DNA of 64,000 nt, taken from NCBI RefSeq assembly GCF_028765165.1, contig NZ_JARADB010000002.1, forward strand, positions 1,116,001 through 1,180,000. Reading direction: 5' to 3'. The position numbers and the translations under genes are program-made. Under the pieces are notes generated by a model that was not told where the DNA came from, did not search any database, and saw only the letters and a program-made list of their open reading frames with translations. This document shows positions 32,688-41,104 of the stretch, piece after piece (position 1 is the stretch's first letter; each line of letters starts with the position of its first letter). The DNA is from Paenibacillus sp. MAHUQ-63. GTDB taxonomy: Bacteria > Bacillota > Bacilli > Paenibacillales > NBRC-103111.

Positions 32688-33920
32688 ATGCCGACTTTTC
32701 AAGACAAATTAGATACCTATGCTGCTCTAGCCATACAATTGGGTGTGAATCTTCAGCAGAATCAATCGCTGGTCATTTTTGCTCCAATAGGCGCCGTTCA
32801 ATTGGTGCGCAGCTTGGTCAATCGGGCTTATGACGCCGGAGCCAAGCATGTTTATGTCGAGTGGTTCGACAGTTATATCACACGTATCAAATATGACCGG
32901 GCGCCTTTCGACGCCTTGCTGGAATACCCGATGTGGCAGGCCAAAGGCTACGAGGAGCTGGCCGGGCAGAACGCCGCGTTCTTGTACGTGGAGGTTAGCA
33001 ATCCGGACCTGATGAAGGGCATCGATCCGCAGCGCCTGCAGACAGCCAGCAAAACCAATAATACAGCCTTGATGGGGCTAACGAACGCCAGGCTCACCCA
33101 TCAGGTCAGCTGGGCTATCGTCGCTGCGCCGTCGCAGGAGTGGGCGGATAAAGTGTTCCCGGACCTGATGCCGGAAGAGCGGGTGGAGGCATTATGGGAT
33201 GCGATCTTCAAAGCGACGCGTGTCGACCTTGAAGATCCGATCACAGCTTGGCAGGAGCATGCAAGCACACTGTCGGCGAAATCGTCATATCTCAACGCGA
33301 AACAATACAAATCTCTGCATTATCGCGCTGAGGGCACCGACATCAGAATCGATCTGCCGCGGGATCATTTATGGGTTTCGGCAGGCAGCAGGAACCGGCA
33401 AGGCACGACGTATATAGCCAATATACCGACAGAGGAAGTCTTTACATCGCCGCTGAAAACAGGGGTGAACGGAACCGTTAGAAGCACGAAGCCGTTAGTG
33501 TATAACGGCGTCTTGATTGAACATTTCTCGTTAACGTTCGAAGAAGGAAGAATTGTTGATTACCATGCGGCGAACGGGCAGGATGTTTTGAAAAGCTTGA
33601 TCGAATTGGACGAAGGCTCCCACTACTTGGGGGAAATCGCCTTGGTCCCGCATCGCTCCCCGATATCGGATACCGGTCTTGTTTTCTACAATACGTTATA
33701 CGACGAGAACGCTTCATGCCATTTTGCCATTGGCCGGGCATTTCCGTTTTGCCTCAAGGACGGCATTGCGATGAGCGCGGAGCAATGGCAGCAGCGCGGC
33801 TTGAATACGAGCTTGACGCATGTCGATTTCATGATGGGTGCGGCGGATTTGAGCATTGACGGAATATTGGAAAACGGCGAATCGCAGCCGATTTTCCGGA
33901 ACGGCGGTTGGGCATTTTGA
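32688..33920 (+). CDS. M29 family metalloaminopeptidase (AmpS/AmpT-like)
   Basis: A 410-residue leucyl-type aminopeptidase of family M29 (thermophilic aminopeptidase). The two-metal site is recognisable: Glu in NIPTEEVFTSP (about 250), Glu in LDEGSHYLGEIALV (about 318), His and Tyr around FYNTLYDENASCHFAIG, and His and Asp in THVDFMMG (about 378). It is cytoplasmic and removes N-terminal residues from peptides. AAAGGAGGAG precedes the ATG. It leads an operon with the TetR regulator (33 bp later) and a GNAT enzyme. Confidence 0.95.
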   Translation: MPTFQDKLDTYAALAIQLGVNLQQNQSLVIFAPIGAVQLVRSLVNRAYDAGAKHVYVEWFDSYITRIKYDRAPFDALLEYPMWQAKGYEELAGQNAAFLYVEVSNPDLMKGIDPQRLQTASKTNNTALMGLTNARLTHQVSWAIVAAPSQEWADKVFPDLMPEERVEALWDAIFKATRVDLEDPITAWQEHASTLSAKSSYLNAKQYKSLHYRAEGTDIRIDLPRDHLWVSAGSRNRQGTTYIANIPTEEVFTSPLKTGVNGTVRSTKPLVYNGVLIEHFSLTFEEGRIVDYHAANGQDVLKSLIELDEGSHYLGEIALVPHRSPISDTGLVFYNTLYDENASCHFAIGRAFPFCLKDGIAMSAEQWQQRGLNTSLTHVDFMMGAADLSIDGILENGESQPIFRNGGWAF

Positions 33921-33953
33921 TCATGAAACAACAACCGCGGAAAGGATAAGAGC

Positions 33954-34577
33954 ATGTCACCGAAAGTTTCACAAGCTTACAAGGAAGAGAAGAAGGCGAT
34001 CATTCTCGAGGGAGCGCTTCACTGCTTTACGGAGAAAGGGTTCCAGGCTACGACAATCGACGATATCGTGAAGCATTTGGGGATCAGCAAGGGTGCGATT
34101 TATAGCTATTTCGCCTCCAAGGAAGAGATGTACATTCAAATGGCTGACGATAAAATGAATGCGATGCTGGCCAATTCCCTCGAACATTTCAAGAACTTGC
34201 CCGGAGCAGCGGATCAAATTCGATATATGTATGAACGTTTCCGCAAACAGCCTTTGGCCGAGCTGCGCAGATGGATGGCCTTTCACCTGGAGTTCATGCT
34301 GTATGCGGCTCGCCAGCCGCACTTGAGCGCACGATGGGAGCAGTATGCGGATAAAGCGCTGGTATTTATGCAGGACATCATGGAAGGCGGGAGAAAATCT
34401 GGGGAGTTCCGCGCGGACCTGGATTGTGCGGCGGCTTCCCGGCTGTTCTGGTCGATTAGGGACGGATTGGCGCTCCAGTACATGTTAAGCGGGGAAGAAG
34501 CGGAGTACCGGCGCAGAATTGACGATATGGAGGGTATGGTATTCCGTTATATTTTGAAAGGTAACGACGGAGGGTGA
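33954..34577 (+). CDS. TetR/AcrR family transcriptional regulator
   Basis: A 207-residue repressor with an N-terminal helix-turn-helix (AIILEGALHCFTEKGFQATTIDDIVKHLGIS to SKEEMY, residues 12-60) and an all-helical ligand domain. GISKGAIYSYFASKEEMY is the classic recognition helix end. AAAGGA lies upstream of the ATG. It is placed between the aminopeptidase and the acetyltransferase, and the palindrome at 32641 in the operon promoter is its likely site. Ligand unknown. Confidence 0.94.
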   Translation: MSPKVSQAYKEEKKAIILEGALHCFTEKGFQATTIDDIVKHLGISKGAIYSYFASKEEMYIQMADDKMNAMLANSLEHFKNLPGAADQIRYMYERFRKQPLAELRRWMAFHLEFMLYAARQPHLSARWEQYADKALVFMQDIMEGGRKSGEFRADLDCAAASRLFWSIRDGLALQYMLSGEEAEYRRRIDDMEGMVFRYILKGNDGG

Positions 34578-34582
34578 GCGCA

Positions 34583-35455
34583 GTGATTTTCAAAAAGATG
34601 AGCGAGCTGTCGGTGAACGAGGCAGTTGCGCTTTGGAATCTGGGGTTCGAGGGATATTTCATCAACAGTACGTTGAATGTGGACAGGTTTCTGGCAAGAG
34701 CAGTTGCTGAAGGGCTCTCTATGGAGCTTTCGCTGGCCATGTATGACACGTTTGGGGACCCAGTCGGGTTGGTCATGAACGGATTTCGGACGATCGACGG
34801 CCGGAAAATCGCTTGGAATGGCGGTACGGGAATTGCCCCGGCCTTCAGGGGAAAAGGCTACGGGCAGCAGCTGATGGAGCGAAACTTAGAGCTGTATCGT
34901 GAACAAGGCGCAGCTGCAGCTCTTTTGGAGGCGCTGATCCAGAACGATGCTGCCATTCGGCTGTACCAAAAAGTCGGCTACGAAATCACTGAGCGGCTGC
35001 TCGGACTTCAACATGAGGGTACACTTCATGCGGACATCCTGGGAACGAACCGTACGTATGACGTAAAGCGAGGGCGCCCGGTCGAAGTGAAGGAGCTTCC
35101 TTTCTACAGGCCGATGTCTGCTTGGCAGACCCAATGGACCAGCCTGAGAGACGGCGAAAGCATCATAGTTACCGATGGAGACGCGGTGGTCGGATATGCG
35201 CTATGCAAACGTGTGTATGCAGAGGACAGCAGCTTAGCGACAATCGTCCTTTACCAGTGCGAAGCATCGCCGGGTCGCGGGGATGAGCGCGAAATTATGC
35301 GGGCTGCGCTGCGGGAAGTTTTTGAACCAGGAGGTCCATCCTGCAAGCGGTTGACGTTGAACCTCAGGCATTCAAATCAGGAGCTTGCCGAATTGTTAAC
35401 AGCCATGGGTTTCACGTCATATGTCACGCAGGTGCACATGCTGCGGCAAATGTGA
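34583..35455 (+). CDS. GNAT family N-acetyltransferase, two-domain
   Basis: A 290-residue acetyltransferase. The first domain holds the acetyl-CoA loop GIAPAFRGKGYGQQLMERNL (about 88-107) and NDAAIRLYQKVGYEITER. The second half (from about 165) is a diverged GNAT-like domain with no clear loop, ending LLTAMGFTSYVTQVHML. The start is GTG 34583, nine bases after GGAGG; the GTG at 34574 overlapping the tetR stop is too close to that site. Co-transcribed with tetR. Substrate unknown. Confidence 0.88.
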   Translation: MIFKKMSELSVNEAVALWNLGFEGYFINSTLNVDRFLARAVAEGLSMELSLAMYDTFGDPVGLVMNGFRTIDGRKIAWNGGTGIAPAFRGKGYGQQLMERNLELYREQGAAAALLEALIQNDAAIRLYQKVGYEITERLLGLQHEGTLHADILGTNRTYDVKRGRPVEVKELPFYRPMSAWQTQWTSLRDGESIIVTDGDAVVGYALCKRVYAEDSSLATIVLYQCEASPGRGDEREIMRAALREVFEPGGPSCKRLTLNLRHSNQELAELLTAMGFTSYVTQVHMLRQM

Positions 35456-35502
35456 GGACGTATGCACTTGTACCGGTGTGTTAGTTTATGGCGGGTGTGC
35501 AT

Positions 35503-35535
35503 ATGAATCGTTATGGAGTGCAAAAAACGATTCAT
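35503..35535 (+). promoter_or_regulatory. Inverted repeat abutting a ribosome site
   Basis: ATGAATCGTT and AACGATTCAT, 10-bp perfect arms with a 13-base loop, end exactly at the GGAGGGG ribosome site of the zinc-ribbon gene. It could be a repressor site or an RNA hairpin that affects translation. Confidence 0.4.
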
Positions 35536-35548
35536 GGAGGGGTACCCG

Positions 35549-35896
35549 ATGTCTTTTTTTGACAAAGTAAAGCAGGGAGCGTCCGATGCCGCCAAGAAAG
35601 CCCAGCAAACCGTCGAAATTACCAAACTGAAGGCGCAAATTTCATCAAAAGAAAAAGAAATTGAGAAATTTTACGGCCTCATCGGCGAATCCGTTTATTC
35701 CGCTTATATGACCGGCGATACGGCCCGTTACGGAGAAATTGTAGAGAGATTAAGCCACGGCATCGCCATGGTCAAACAGGAGATCGTGCAGCTCGAACAG
35801 AAATTGATCGAGCTGCGCAATGAAAAAGAATGCGTCTGCGGCAAAGTGGTTGCGGCTGACACGAAATTTTGCTCGACCTGCGGCCATCAGTTTTGA
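35549..35896 (+). CDS. Coiled-coil protein with C-terminal zinc ribbon
   Basis: A 115-residue protein: an amphipathic start (MSFFDKVKQGASDAAKKAQQ), a long helix of heptad character (about 20-95, with KAQISSKEKEIEKFYGLIGE), and a zinc ribbon at the end (CVCGK...CSTCG). The layout matches small Bacillota proteins of unknown function that carry zinc-ribbon tails. GGAGGGG precedes ATG 35549. An in-frame ATG at 35513 would put the hairpin at 35503-35535 inside the gene and is unlikely. Monocistronic, followed by the large repeat array. Confidence 0.82.
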   Translation: MSFFDKVKQGASDAAKKAQQTVEITKLKAQISSKEKEIEKFYGLIGESVYSAYMTGDTARYGEIVERLSHGIAMVKQEIVQLEQKLIELRNEKECVCGKVVAADTKFCSTCGHQF

Positions 35897-36002
35897 TGGG
35901 ATAGCAGGGTGCTATCAATTGATGGTAGCCTACTATAACCTACAGAATCAGCAGTATCCACGCTAGATACAAAATCCACACTAACTGTCCTCAGCCACTT
36001 TA

Positions 36003-36390
36003 TGTCCACTATCCCGTTGGTTCAGGTGACCTGGTAGCGAGCTCAGTTGCGCTATGTCCACTATCCCTTGGCTCAGGTGCCGAGGTATCAAGCTCGGCTC
36101 CGCTGTGTCCACTATCCCGTTGTTTCAGGTGACCTGGTAGCGAGCTCAGTTGCGCTATGTCCACTATCCCGTTGGCTCAGGTGACGAGGTTCGAGCTCGA
36201 CTGCGCTGTGTCCACTATCCCATTGGTTCAGGTTACGAGGTTCGAGCTCGACTGCGCTGTGTCCACTATCCCGTTGGCTCAGGTGCCGAGGTATCGAGTT
36301 CAGCTGCGCTATGTCCACAATCTCGTTGGCTCAGGTGCCGAAGTTCGATGTCCATTTAGGTGACCGGGTATCGAGCTCGACTGTGCTTTG
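36003..36390 (+). repeat. Left arm of two-armed repeat array: 51-52 bp direct repeats
   Basis: Seven units begin with TGTCCACTATCCC at 36003, 36055, 36106, 36158, 36209, 36260 and 36312, so the period is 51 or 52 bases; an incomplete eighth follows near 36350. Each unit carries the core CCACTATCCCGTTGGCTCAG, with one to three changes, and a linker rich in GAGCTC. Unit length is not a constant multiple of three, so it does not look coding. Open frames through it give 17-residue repeats only where the period happens to be 51. Confidence 0.85.
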
Positions 36391-36391
36391 A

Positions 36392-36436
36392 CCACTATCC
36401 CCTTAGCTCAGGAGTACTGAGCCAAGGGGATAGTGG
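36392..36436. repeat. Central hairpin of the repeat array
   Basis: Two 20-base arms (CCACTATCCCCTTAGCTCAG and CTGAGCCAAGGGGATAGTGG) pair with a single mismatch around a five-base loop. This marks the point where the core motif changes strand. Confidence 0.85.
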
Positions 36437-36460
36437 CAGTAGGCAGCACTGACTCGGGGG

Positions 36461-36765
36461 CGACCTGAGCGAAAGGGATAGTGGCTATAGGCAGCACTGA
36501 CTCGGGGGCGACCTGAGCGAAAGGGATAGTGGCTATAGGAAGCACTAACTCGAGGCGACCTGAGCGAAAGGGATAGTGGCTATAGGAAGCACTAACTCGA
36601 GGCGACCTGAGCGAAAGGGATAGTGGTTGAAGGAAGCACTGACTATGAGGCGACCTGAGCGAAAGGGATAGTGGCTATAGGAAGCACTAACTTGAGGCGA
36701 CCTGAGCGAAGGGGGTGGCTGAAGGAAACACTGACTCGAGGTGACCTGAGCGAAAGGGAGGGGGG
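36461..36765 (-). repeat. Right arm of two-armed repeat array: 47-48 bp direct repeats, reverse orientation
   Basis: Units begin with CGACCTGAGCGAAAGGGATA at 36461, 36509, 36556, 36603, 36651 and 36698, with a decayed one at 36742; the period is 47 or 48 (44 for the last). The core is the reverse complement of the left-arm core, but the linkers are different (CTATAGGAAGCACTAACTCG type). The rest of the gene-free interval, 35897-36002 and 36766-36968, shows only a short hairpin at 35900-35916 (GATAGCA and TGCTATC) and nothing else I can name. Confidence 0.85.
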
Positions 36766-36968
36766 TTAGAATCGTAATCGCGAGTCGAAATGGGAATGGA
36801 GTATGAGATTGAAGGGTGAGTTAGAAGGATGAGTTAGTAGTGTGTGATGCACGGCGGAAGCAGGGATACTCCAGAAAACGTGGAATTGTACAAAAGGTGT
36901 CAATCAAAGAACCTGAGGTAGGAGAGACGAGAGTGAGCGATACGATCATGTATGTTTGAGGAGCTGCA

Positions 36969-37346
36969 ATGAATACCGAAAACCAACGATTATTCAAAAA
37001 ACCGATATTCACAGCGGTAACAGGCTGGGCTGTTCTAGCTTGCTCAACTGCTTTTATTTATGGTATACGCTTGTTGATGCCAAGTTTTACGCTGTTGCTG
37101 GTTGCCAGCGTTTTTATGCTCGTCATATTCCTTCTTATTTGGACAACGGTATCTTTGTTTGGGCTTCTGCAATGTTTGGTTGACTTCAAGCACTTTCGCA
37201 GGATCAAGTCCAAGCTTGCGTTAGCAGAACAAGGAATACGCATCCTGCTCTGCGCAGCAGGCGCATTATTGAATATTTTGCTGGTAATATGCAACAGCAT
37301 AATTATTTACCGGATATACCGGCTGTGGCAGCAGTTTTTCCTCTGA
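36969..37346 (+). CDS. Hypothetical membrane protein, three helices
   Basis: A 125-residue protein with three hydrophobic segments (about 14-33, 38-65 and 92-115), a basic patch between the second and third (FKHFRRIKSK) and a short polar start (MNTENQRLFKKP). I do not recognise a family. GAGGAG lies six bases before the ATG. It stands alone between the repeat array and the lacI gene. Codon use looks similar to its neighbours except for lower GC. Confidence 0.7.
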   Translation: MNTENQRLFKKPIFTAVTGWAVLACSTAFIYGIRLLMPSFTLLLVASVFMLVIFLLIWTTVSLFGLLQCLVDFKHFRRIKSKLALAEQGIRILLCAAGALLNILLVICNSIIIYRIYRLWQQFFL

Positions 37347-37415
37347 AAGAGTGCGGTGCTATGCATGTCAGGTTTGTGCTCGGTGACAAATCTATAAAAT
37401 TTCCCTGTAACAATA

Positions 37416-37470
37416 TTGACACATTGTAAAGAGATGAACTAATATTTATTTAGGCTCAGGAAAACGTTTG
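37416..37470 (+). promoter_or_regulatory. Promoter and half-operator upstream of the LacI-family gene
   Basis: TTGACA (37416-37421) with TAATAT (37440-37445) 18 bases on, then CAGGAAAACGTT (37457-37468). That 12-mer matches the left arm plus centre of the palindrome at 38671 (CAGGATAACGTT) with one change, so the regulator may bind its own promoter. Confidence 0.5.
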
Positions 37471-37493
37471 GGCAAGGATTTGGGTTTAGATTT

Positions 37494-37553
37494 GGATCTT
37501 GGTTTGGATCTTGGTTTGGACCTTGGTTTGGATCTTGGTTTGGATCTTGGTTT
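37494..37553 (+). repeat. Five tandem 12-bp repeats, GGATCTTGGTTT
   Basis: Units begin at 37494, 37506, 37518, 37530 and 37542; one has a single change (GGACC). Degenerate copies flank both sides. The block lies in the untranslated leader of the lacI-type gene and contains very little A or C. Confidence 0.8.
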
Positions 37554-37609
37554 GGATTTGGCTTAGAGTTGTTTTGGATTTTGGTTTTGGACAAAAGGAG
37601 CTGTCACAT

Positions 37610-38656
37610 TTGCCTACACTCAAAGATATCGCCGAGCTGGTCGGCGTTTCGATTTCAACAGCCTCGCGCGTTGTCAGAAATGATACGAGCAGGCATATCA
37701 ATCCTGAAACAAGAGCCAAAGTTTGGGAAGCCGTTCGACAGCTGGAATATACCCCTAACGAATCGGCGCGCCACCTCGTCAGCAAGGTGAAGGGGCAGAA
37801 GAAGCAGACGAAGCAAATCGGCTGTATTATTCAAACGGCTCGTTTGAATGACGATCATCCTTACTATTCGCCGATTATTACGGCTTTTACCAAAAAAATA
37901 TTGGAATCCAGCTATTCCTTGGCTTTCATCCACACCTCTGACGAGCTTACGGATGATGCACTGCTGCACCGCTGTATTCATGAGATCGGCGTGGACGGCA
38001 TTATCATGATCGGCGAGATCGGTCCATCTGTGCTCGAATATTTGCAGAAGGTAGAAGATCTCGCACTCATCGGTATTTGCACGAACGGTGCGGAGATTAC
38101 GATGGTCGATTACGACAGGATACATGCGGCCAAAGCTGCCGTCGACCATTTGATTGCTCAAGGCCACCGCGCGATCGGCTTTGTCGGCGGTCCTGGGCAC
38201 ACCGGGCAGCTGGACAGCGAAGAACGGTTCCAGGGCTACAAATTCGCTATGTACGATGCGGGCATTCCCTTACACAAAGATTGGGTCATAGACACCCGCT
38301 GGGAAATCGACCGCAGCTACGAATACGTGAAAGAGCAGCTTGCGCGTACGGATGTAGAGCGTCCGACAGCGATCTTCTCAGCCAGCGACCAGTTGGCGAT
38401 ACCGGCCATGCGGGCAGTGATCGAGAGCAAACTGAGGATACCGGAAGATATCGCGTTCGTTTCCATGGATAATATTGATTTCGCCCAGTATACAACACCG
38501 CCGTTATCCTCGGTCCATGTGCCTAAAGTAGAGATTGGCATCACGGCCGCAACTACATTGCTCGACATGTTGAAAGGTGAGCAGCTGGTTCTGTCGAAGG
38601 TACTGCTGCCGCATAAATTAATTGTGAGACAGTCGTCAACGTTTCGAAGATCATAA
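37610..38656 (+). CDS. LacI family transcriptional regulator
   Basis: A 348-residue repressor. The helix-turn-helix (TLKDIAELVGVSISTASRVV, residues 3-22) is followed by the hinge helix region ESARHLVSKVKGQK and a periplasmic-binding-like effector domain with AIGFVGGPGHTGQLDSEERFQGY, FSASDQLAIPAMRA and PPLSSVHVPKVEIG. It starts at TTG 37610, nine bases after AAAAGGAG. An in-frame extension to 37499 would translate the 12-bp repeats as WILV-type units and has no ribosome site. It lies just upstream of the sugar ABC operon, whose palindromic operator it should bind. Confidence 0.95.
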   Translation: MPTLKDIAELVGVSISTASRVVRNDTSRHINPETRAKVWEAVRQLEYTPNESARHLVSKVKGQKKQTKQIGCIIQTARLNDDHPYYSPIITAFTKKILESSYSLAFIHTSDELTDDALLHRCIHEIGVDGIIMIGEIGPSVLEYLQKVEDLALIGICTNGAEITMVDYDRIHAAKAAVDHLIAQGHRAIGFVGGPGHTGQLDSEERFQGYKFAMYDAGIPLHKDWVIDTRWEIDRSYEYVKEQLARTDVERPTAIFSASDQLAIPAMRAVIESKLRIPEDIAFVSMDNIDFAQYTTPPLSSVHVPKVEIGITAATTLLDMLKGEQLVLSKVLLPHKLIVRQSSTFRRS

Positions 38657-38670
38657 TTTTTTTTGGATCT

Positions 38671-38688
38671 CAGGATAACGTTATCCTG
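38671..38688. promoter_or_regulatory. Palindromic LacI-family operator before the sugar ABC operon
   Basis: CAGGATAACGTTATCCTG is a perfect 18-bp palindrome with the central CG common to LacI-family operators. It lies between the regulator gene and the binding-protein gene, and no T run follows, which argues against a terminator. Confidence 0.7.
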
Positions 38689-38810
38689 GGTTTGTGCCCA
38701 AATTAATTCGATTGAAGGGGGTGAGTTGCGCTTTACGGCCAATCCGGATTGTAACCGTTTTCTCGTTTAGATGAGTTCTTTCACTAAAAAATTAAAAGGG
38801 TGATTACACA

Positions 38811-40124
38811 ATGGTTAAGAATGCGAAAAAAATGGTTTGCTTATCAATGCTGATGTCTTCCATGGTTGTCGTGAGTGCTTGCGGGAGCACAGCTTCAACG
38901 GACCCAGTCTCTTCTGGGGCACCCGGGGCGGATGCGAAAGCGACGGCTGCTGCAAGTGGGGAGAAGGTTACGATCACGTATGGCGGTTGGGGATTGGATA
39001 CGATGACCGAAGTCATCAAAGCTTTCCAAGCCAGTCATCCGAATATTGAAGTGAAAGCGGAGAACACACCGTACAAGCAATATTTCACCAAACTGGAGAC
39101 AGCCGCTCAAGGCGGAACGATGCCGGACGTGCTCTGGATGAACGGGCCTAACTTCATCAAATATGCTGAGAACGGCATGCTGAAGGATTTGACCGACAAT
39201 ATAAAGAAGGATCAAGTCGATTTGAAAAATTTCCCGGCATCCCTCGTATCGCTCTATAGTCTTGGCGGCAAGAACTATGGCATTCCCAAAGATTACGACA
39301 CGATCGGCTTATGGTACAACAAGAAACTGTTCGATGAGAAAGGTGTCTCTTACCCGGATAACACATGGGATTGGGCGAAGCTGACGGAAGCGGCCAAGAA
39401 GCTGACGGACCCCGGCAAAGGCGTATATGGCTTCGCCGCACCGCTCGCCAACCAAGAGTATTTCTACAATACGATTCTTCAAGCCGGAGGCAGCATCATT
39501 TCTGACGACCATAAGAAATCAGGGTACGATTCGCCAGAATCCATCGAGGGCTTGAAGTTTTTGACGGATCTTATTCAAGTACATAAAGTGTCCCCGACGC
39601 TCGCCCAAATGACGGAGACGGCTCCAGCGGACCTGTTCACTTCAGGCAAGCTGGCGATGTATTTCGACGGTTCATGGGCAGCCTTCACGATTAATCAAAA
39701 TGCGGAAATGAAAAACATAGCCGATGTTGCCCCGCTGCCGAAGGGTAAAAAGCAAGGCGTCGTCATTCACGGACTGGGTCATGTCATCTCGGCCAACTCC
39801 AAGCATCCGAAGGAAGCGTGGGAGTTCGTGAAATTCCTCGGCTCGAAGGAAGCGGCGGAAGTAGCGGCTAAACAAGGGGGAGCCATCCCGGCTTACAAAG
39901 GCAGCGAAGCTGCATGGCTTGCGGCATTCCCGCAATATAAGGCCAAAGTATTCATCGATATGACTGAGTATGCAACGCCGTATCCGGTATCCAAGAACAC
40001 TTCCGTATGGACAACGTATGAGACGGAAATTTTGAAAAACGCATGGACCGGCGATAAACCGGTGGCAGACGCTGCCAAAGAGCTAGGCGCCAAAATGAAT
40101 CAAGCCCTGGCGGCAGAGAAATAA
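38811..40124 (+). CDS. Sugar ABC transporter substrate-binding lipoprotein (family 1)
   Basis: A 437-residue extracellular solute-binding protein. The signal peptide ends in lipobox VVVSACGS (Cys about 24), so it is lipid-anchored. VTITYGGWGLDTMTEVIKAFQASHPNIEV and the PDVLWMNGP, YGIPKDYDTIGLWYNKKLF and YFDGSWA segments are typical of CUT1 sugar-binding proteins. GGGTGAT precedes the ATG. It leads the operon with two permeases and a dehydrogenase. The sugar is not identifiable; an oligosaccharide or glycoside is likely given the Gfo/Idh partner. Confidence 0.95.
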   Translation: MVKNAKKMVCLSMLMSSMVVVSACGSTASTDPVSSGAPGADAKATAAASGEKVTITYGGWGLDTMTEVIKAFQASHPNIEVKAENTPYKQYFTKLETAAQGGTMPDVLWMNGPNFIKYAENGMLKDLTDNIKKDQVDLKNFPASLVSLYSLGGKNYGIPKDYDTIGLWYNKKLFDEKGVSYPDNTWDWAKLTEAAKKLTDPGKGVYGFAAPLANQEYFYNTILQAGGSIISDDHKKSGYDSPESIEGLKFLTDLIQVHKVSPTLAQMTETAPADLFTSGKLAMYFDGSWAAFTINQNAEMKNIADVAPLPKGKKQGVVIHGLGHVISANSKHPKEAWEFVKFLGSKEAAEVAAKQGGAIPAYKGSEAAWLAAFPQYKAKVFIDMTEYATPYPVSKNTSVWTTYETEILKNAWTGDKPVADAAKELGAKMNQALAAEK

Positions 40125-40207
40125 TCCGCCAAAGCGGAGGTTCGCACGGCAGCGACAAGCACCGTCGAACCTCCCGCCTTAAATCAACCATGGGAGCGTG
40201 CGTACTC

Positions 40208-41092
40208 ATGCGATTCAGCTCAAAGCGCCTATCCGAGTGGATGTGGGCGTACATCATGATCACACCGTTAATGCTGGGTTTGCTTATTTTTTACATTTGG
40301 CCCGTGTTCCAGACGTTTTATTTCTCATTTACGGATTGGGGCGCCTTTGGCAAGTATACGTGGTCGGGGATAGCGAATTACAAGAAGCTTTTCACGGATA
40401 AAGATTTGCTCTATGCCTTTCGCAATACGAGCATCTATATTATTACCGCCGTGCCCGTAGGCATTATTGTATCGATCGTCCTCGCCGTGCTGCTGAATCA
40501 GAAGGTGAGAGGCTTATCGGTTTATCGAACGTTGTATTTCCTACCGGTTGTCACGATGCCGGCTGCGATTGCGATGGTTTGGAAGTGGCTGTACAACTCC
40601 GATTTCGGATTGATCAATTATGTGCTCGGAAAGCTGTCCATTCCCGGTCCGCACTGGTTGACCGATCATCGTACGGCGCTGCTCTCCATCATTATCGTTG
40701 CAATCTGGTGCTCAATCGGCAGCCATATGATCATCTTCTTATCCGGCTTGCAGGGCATATCCGAGTCTTATTATGAAGCCGCATCGATCGATGGAGCGGG
40801 GGCTGTCACTAAGTTTGTCCGCATCACGCTGCCGCTTTTGACGCCGACCATCTTCTTCGTGTTGGTGACGTCACTGATCGGCGCATTCCAGGTGTTTGAT
40901 TTCATTTATATGATGGTCGGCGATATTGTCATGGAATCCACCCAATCCGTCGTTTATTTGTATTACAAATACGGATTTCTTAAAAACAGCAAAGGGTACG
41001 CTTCCGCGATCGCTGTGCTGCTGTTCATCATCATTATGATCATTACGTATATTCAGATGAAAATTCAAAAGAAATGGGTCCACTACGACTAA
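40208..41092 (+). CDS. Sugar ABC transporter permease (CUT1, MalF/UgpA-like)
   Basis: A 294-residue permease with six helices. The cytoplasmic EAA loop reads ESYYEAASIDGAGAVTKFVRITLPLLTP, the ATPase contact site. It starts MRFSSKRLSEWMWAY at ATG 40208; the upstream ATG at 40190 has no ribosome site. It belongs to the operon with the binding protein and the second permease 12 bp downstream. No ATP-binding gene is present here, so a shared MsmK-type ATPase elsewhere is expected. Confidence 0.95.
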   Translation: MRFSSKRLSEWMWAYIMITPLMLGLLIFYIWPVFQTFYFSFTDWGAFGKYTWSGIANYKKLFTDKDLLYAFRNTSIYIITAVPVGIIVSIVLAVLLNQKVRGLSVYRTLYFLPVVTMPAAIAMVWKWLYNSDFGLINYVLGKLSIPGPHWLTDHRTALLSIIIVAIWCSIGSHMIIFLSGLQGISESYYEAASIDGAGAVTKFVRITLPLLTPTIFFVLVTSLIGAFQVFDFIYMMVGDIVMESTQSVVYLYYKYGFLKNSKGYASAIAVLLFIIIMIITYIQMKIQKKWVHYD

Positions 41093-41104
41093 GGAGGCGA
41101 GTGT

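Noticed and set aside
36112..36359. Open frames of 68-69 residues on both strands inside the 36-kb repeat array, with 17-residue repeats such as HLSQRDSGHSAVELEPR
   Set aside because: They exist only because some units are 51 bp long; units of 52 bp break the frame, no ribosome site is present, and both strands are equally open.
36003..36765. Possible CRISPR array
   Set aside because: The stretches between cores are repeated along with the cores, the orientation flips in the middle, and no cas genes are present.
37499..37609. N-terminal extension of the LacI-type regulator (WILVW repeats)
   Set aside because: It has no ribosome site, and the TTG at 37610 gives the exact family start with AAAAGGAG upstream.
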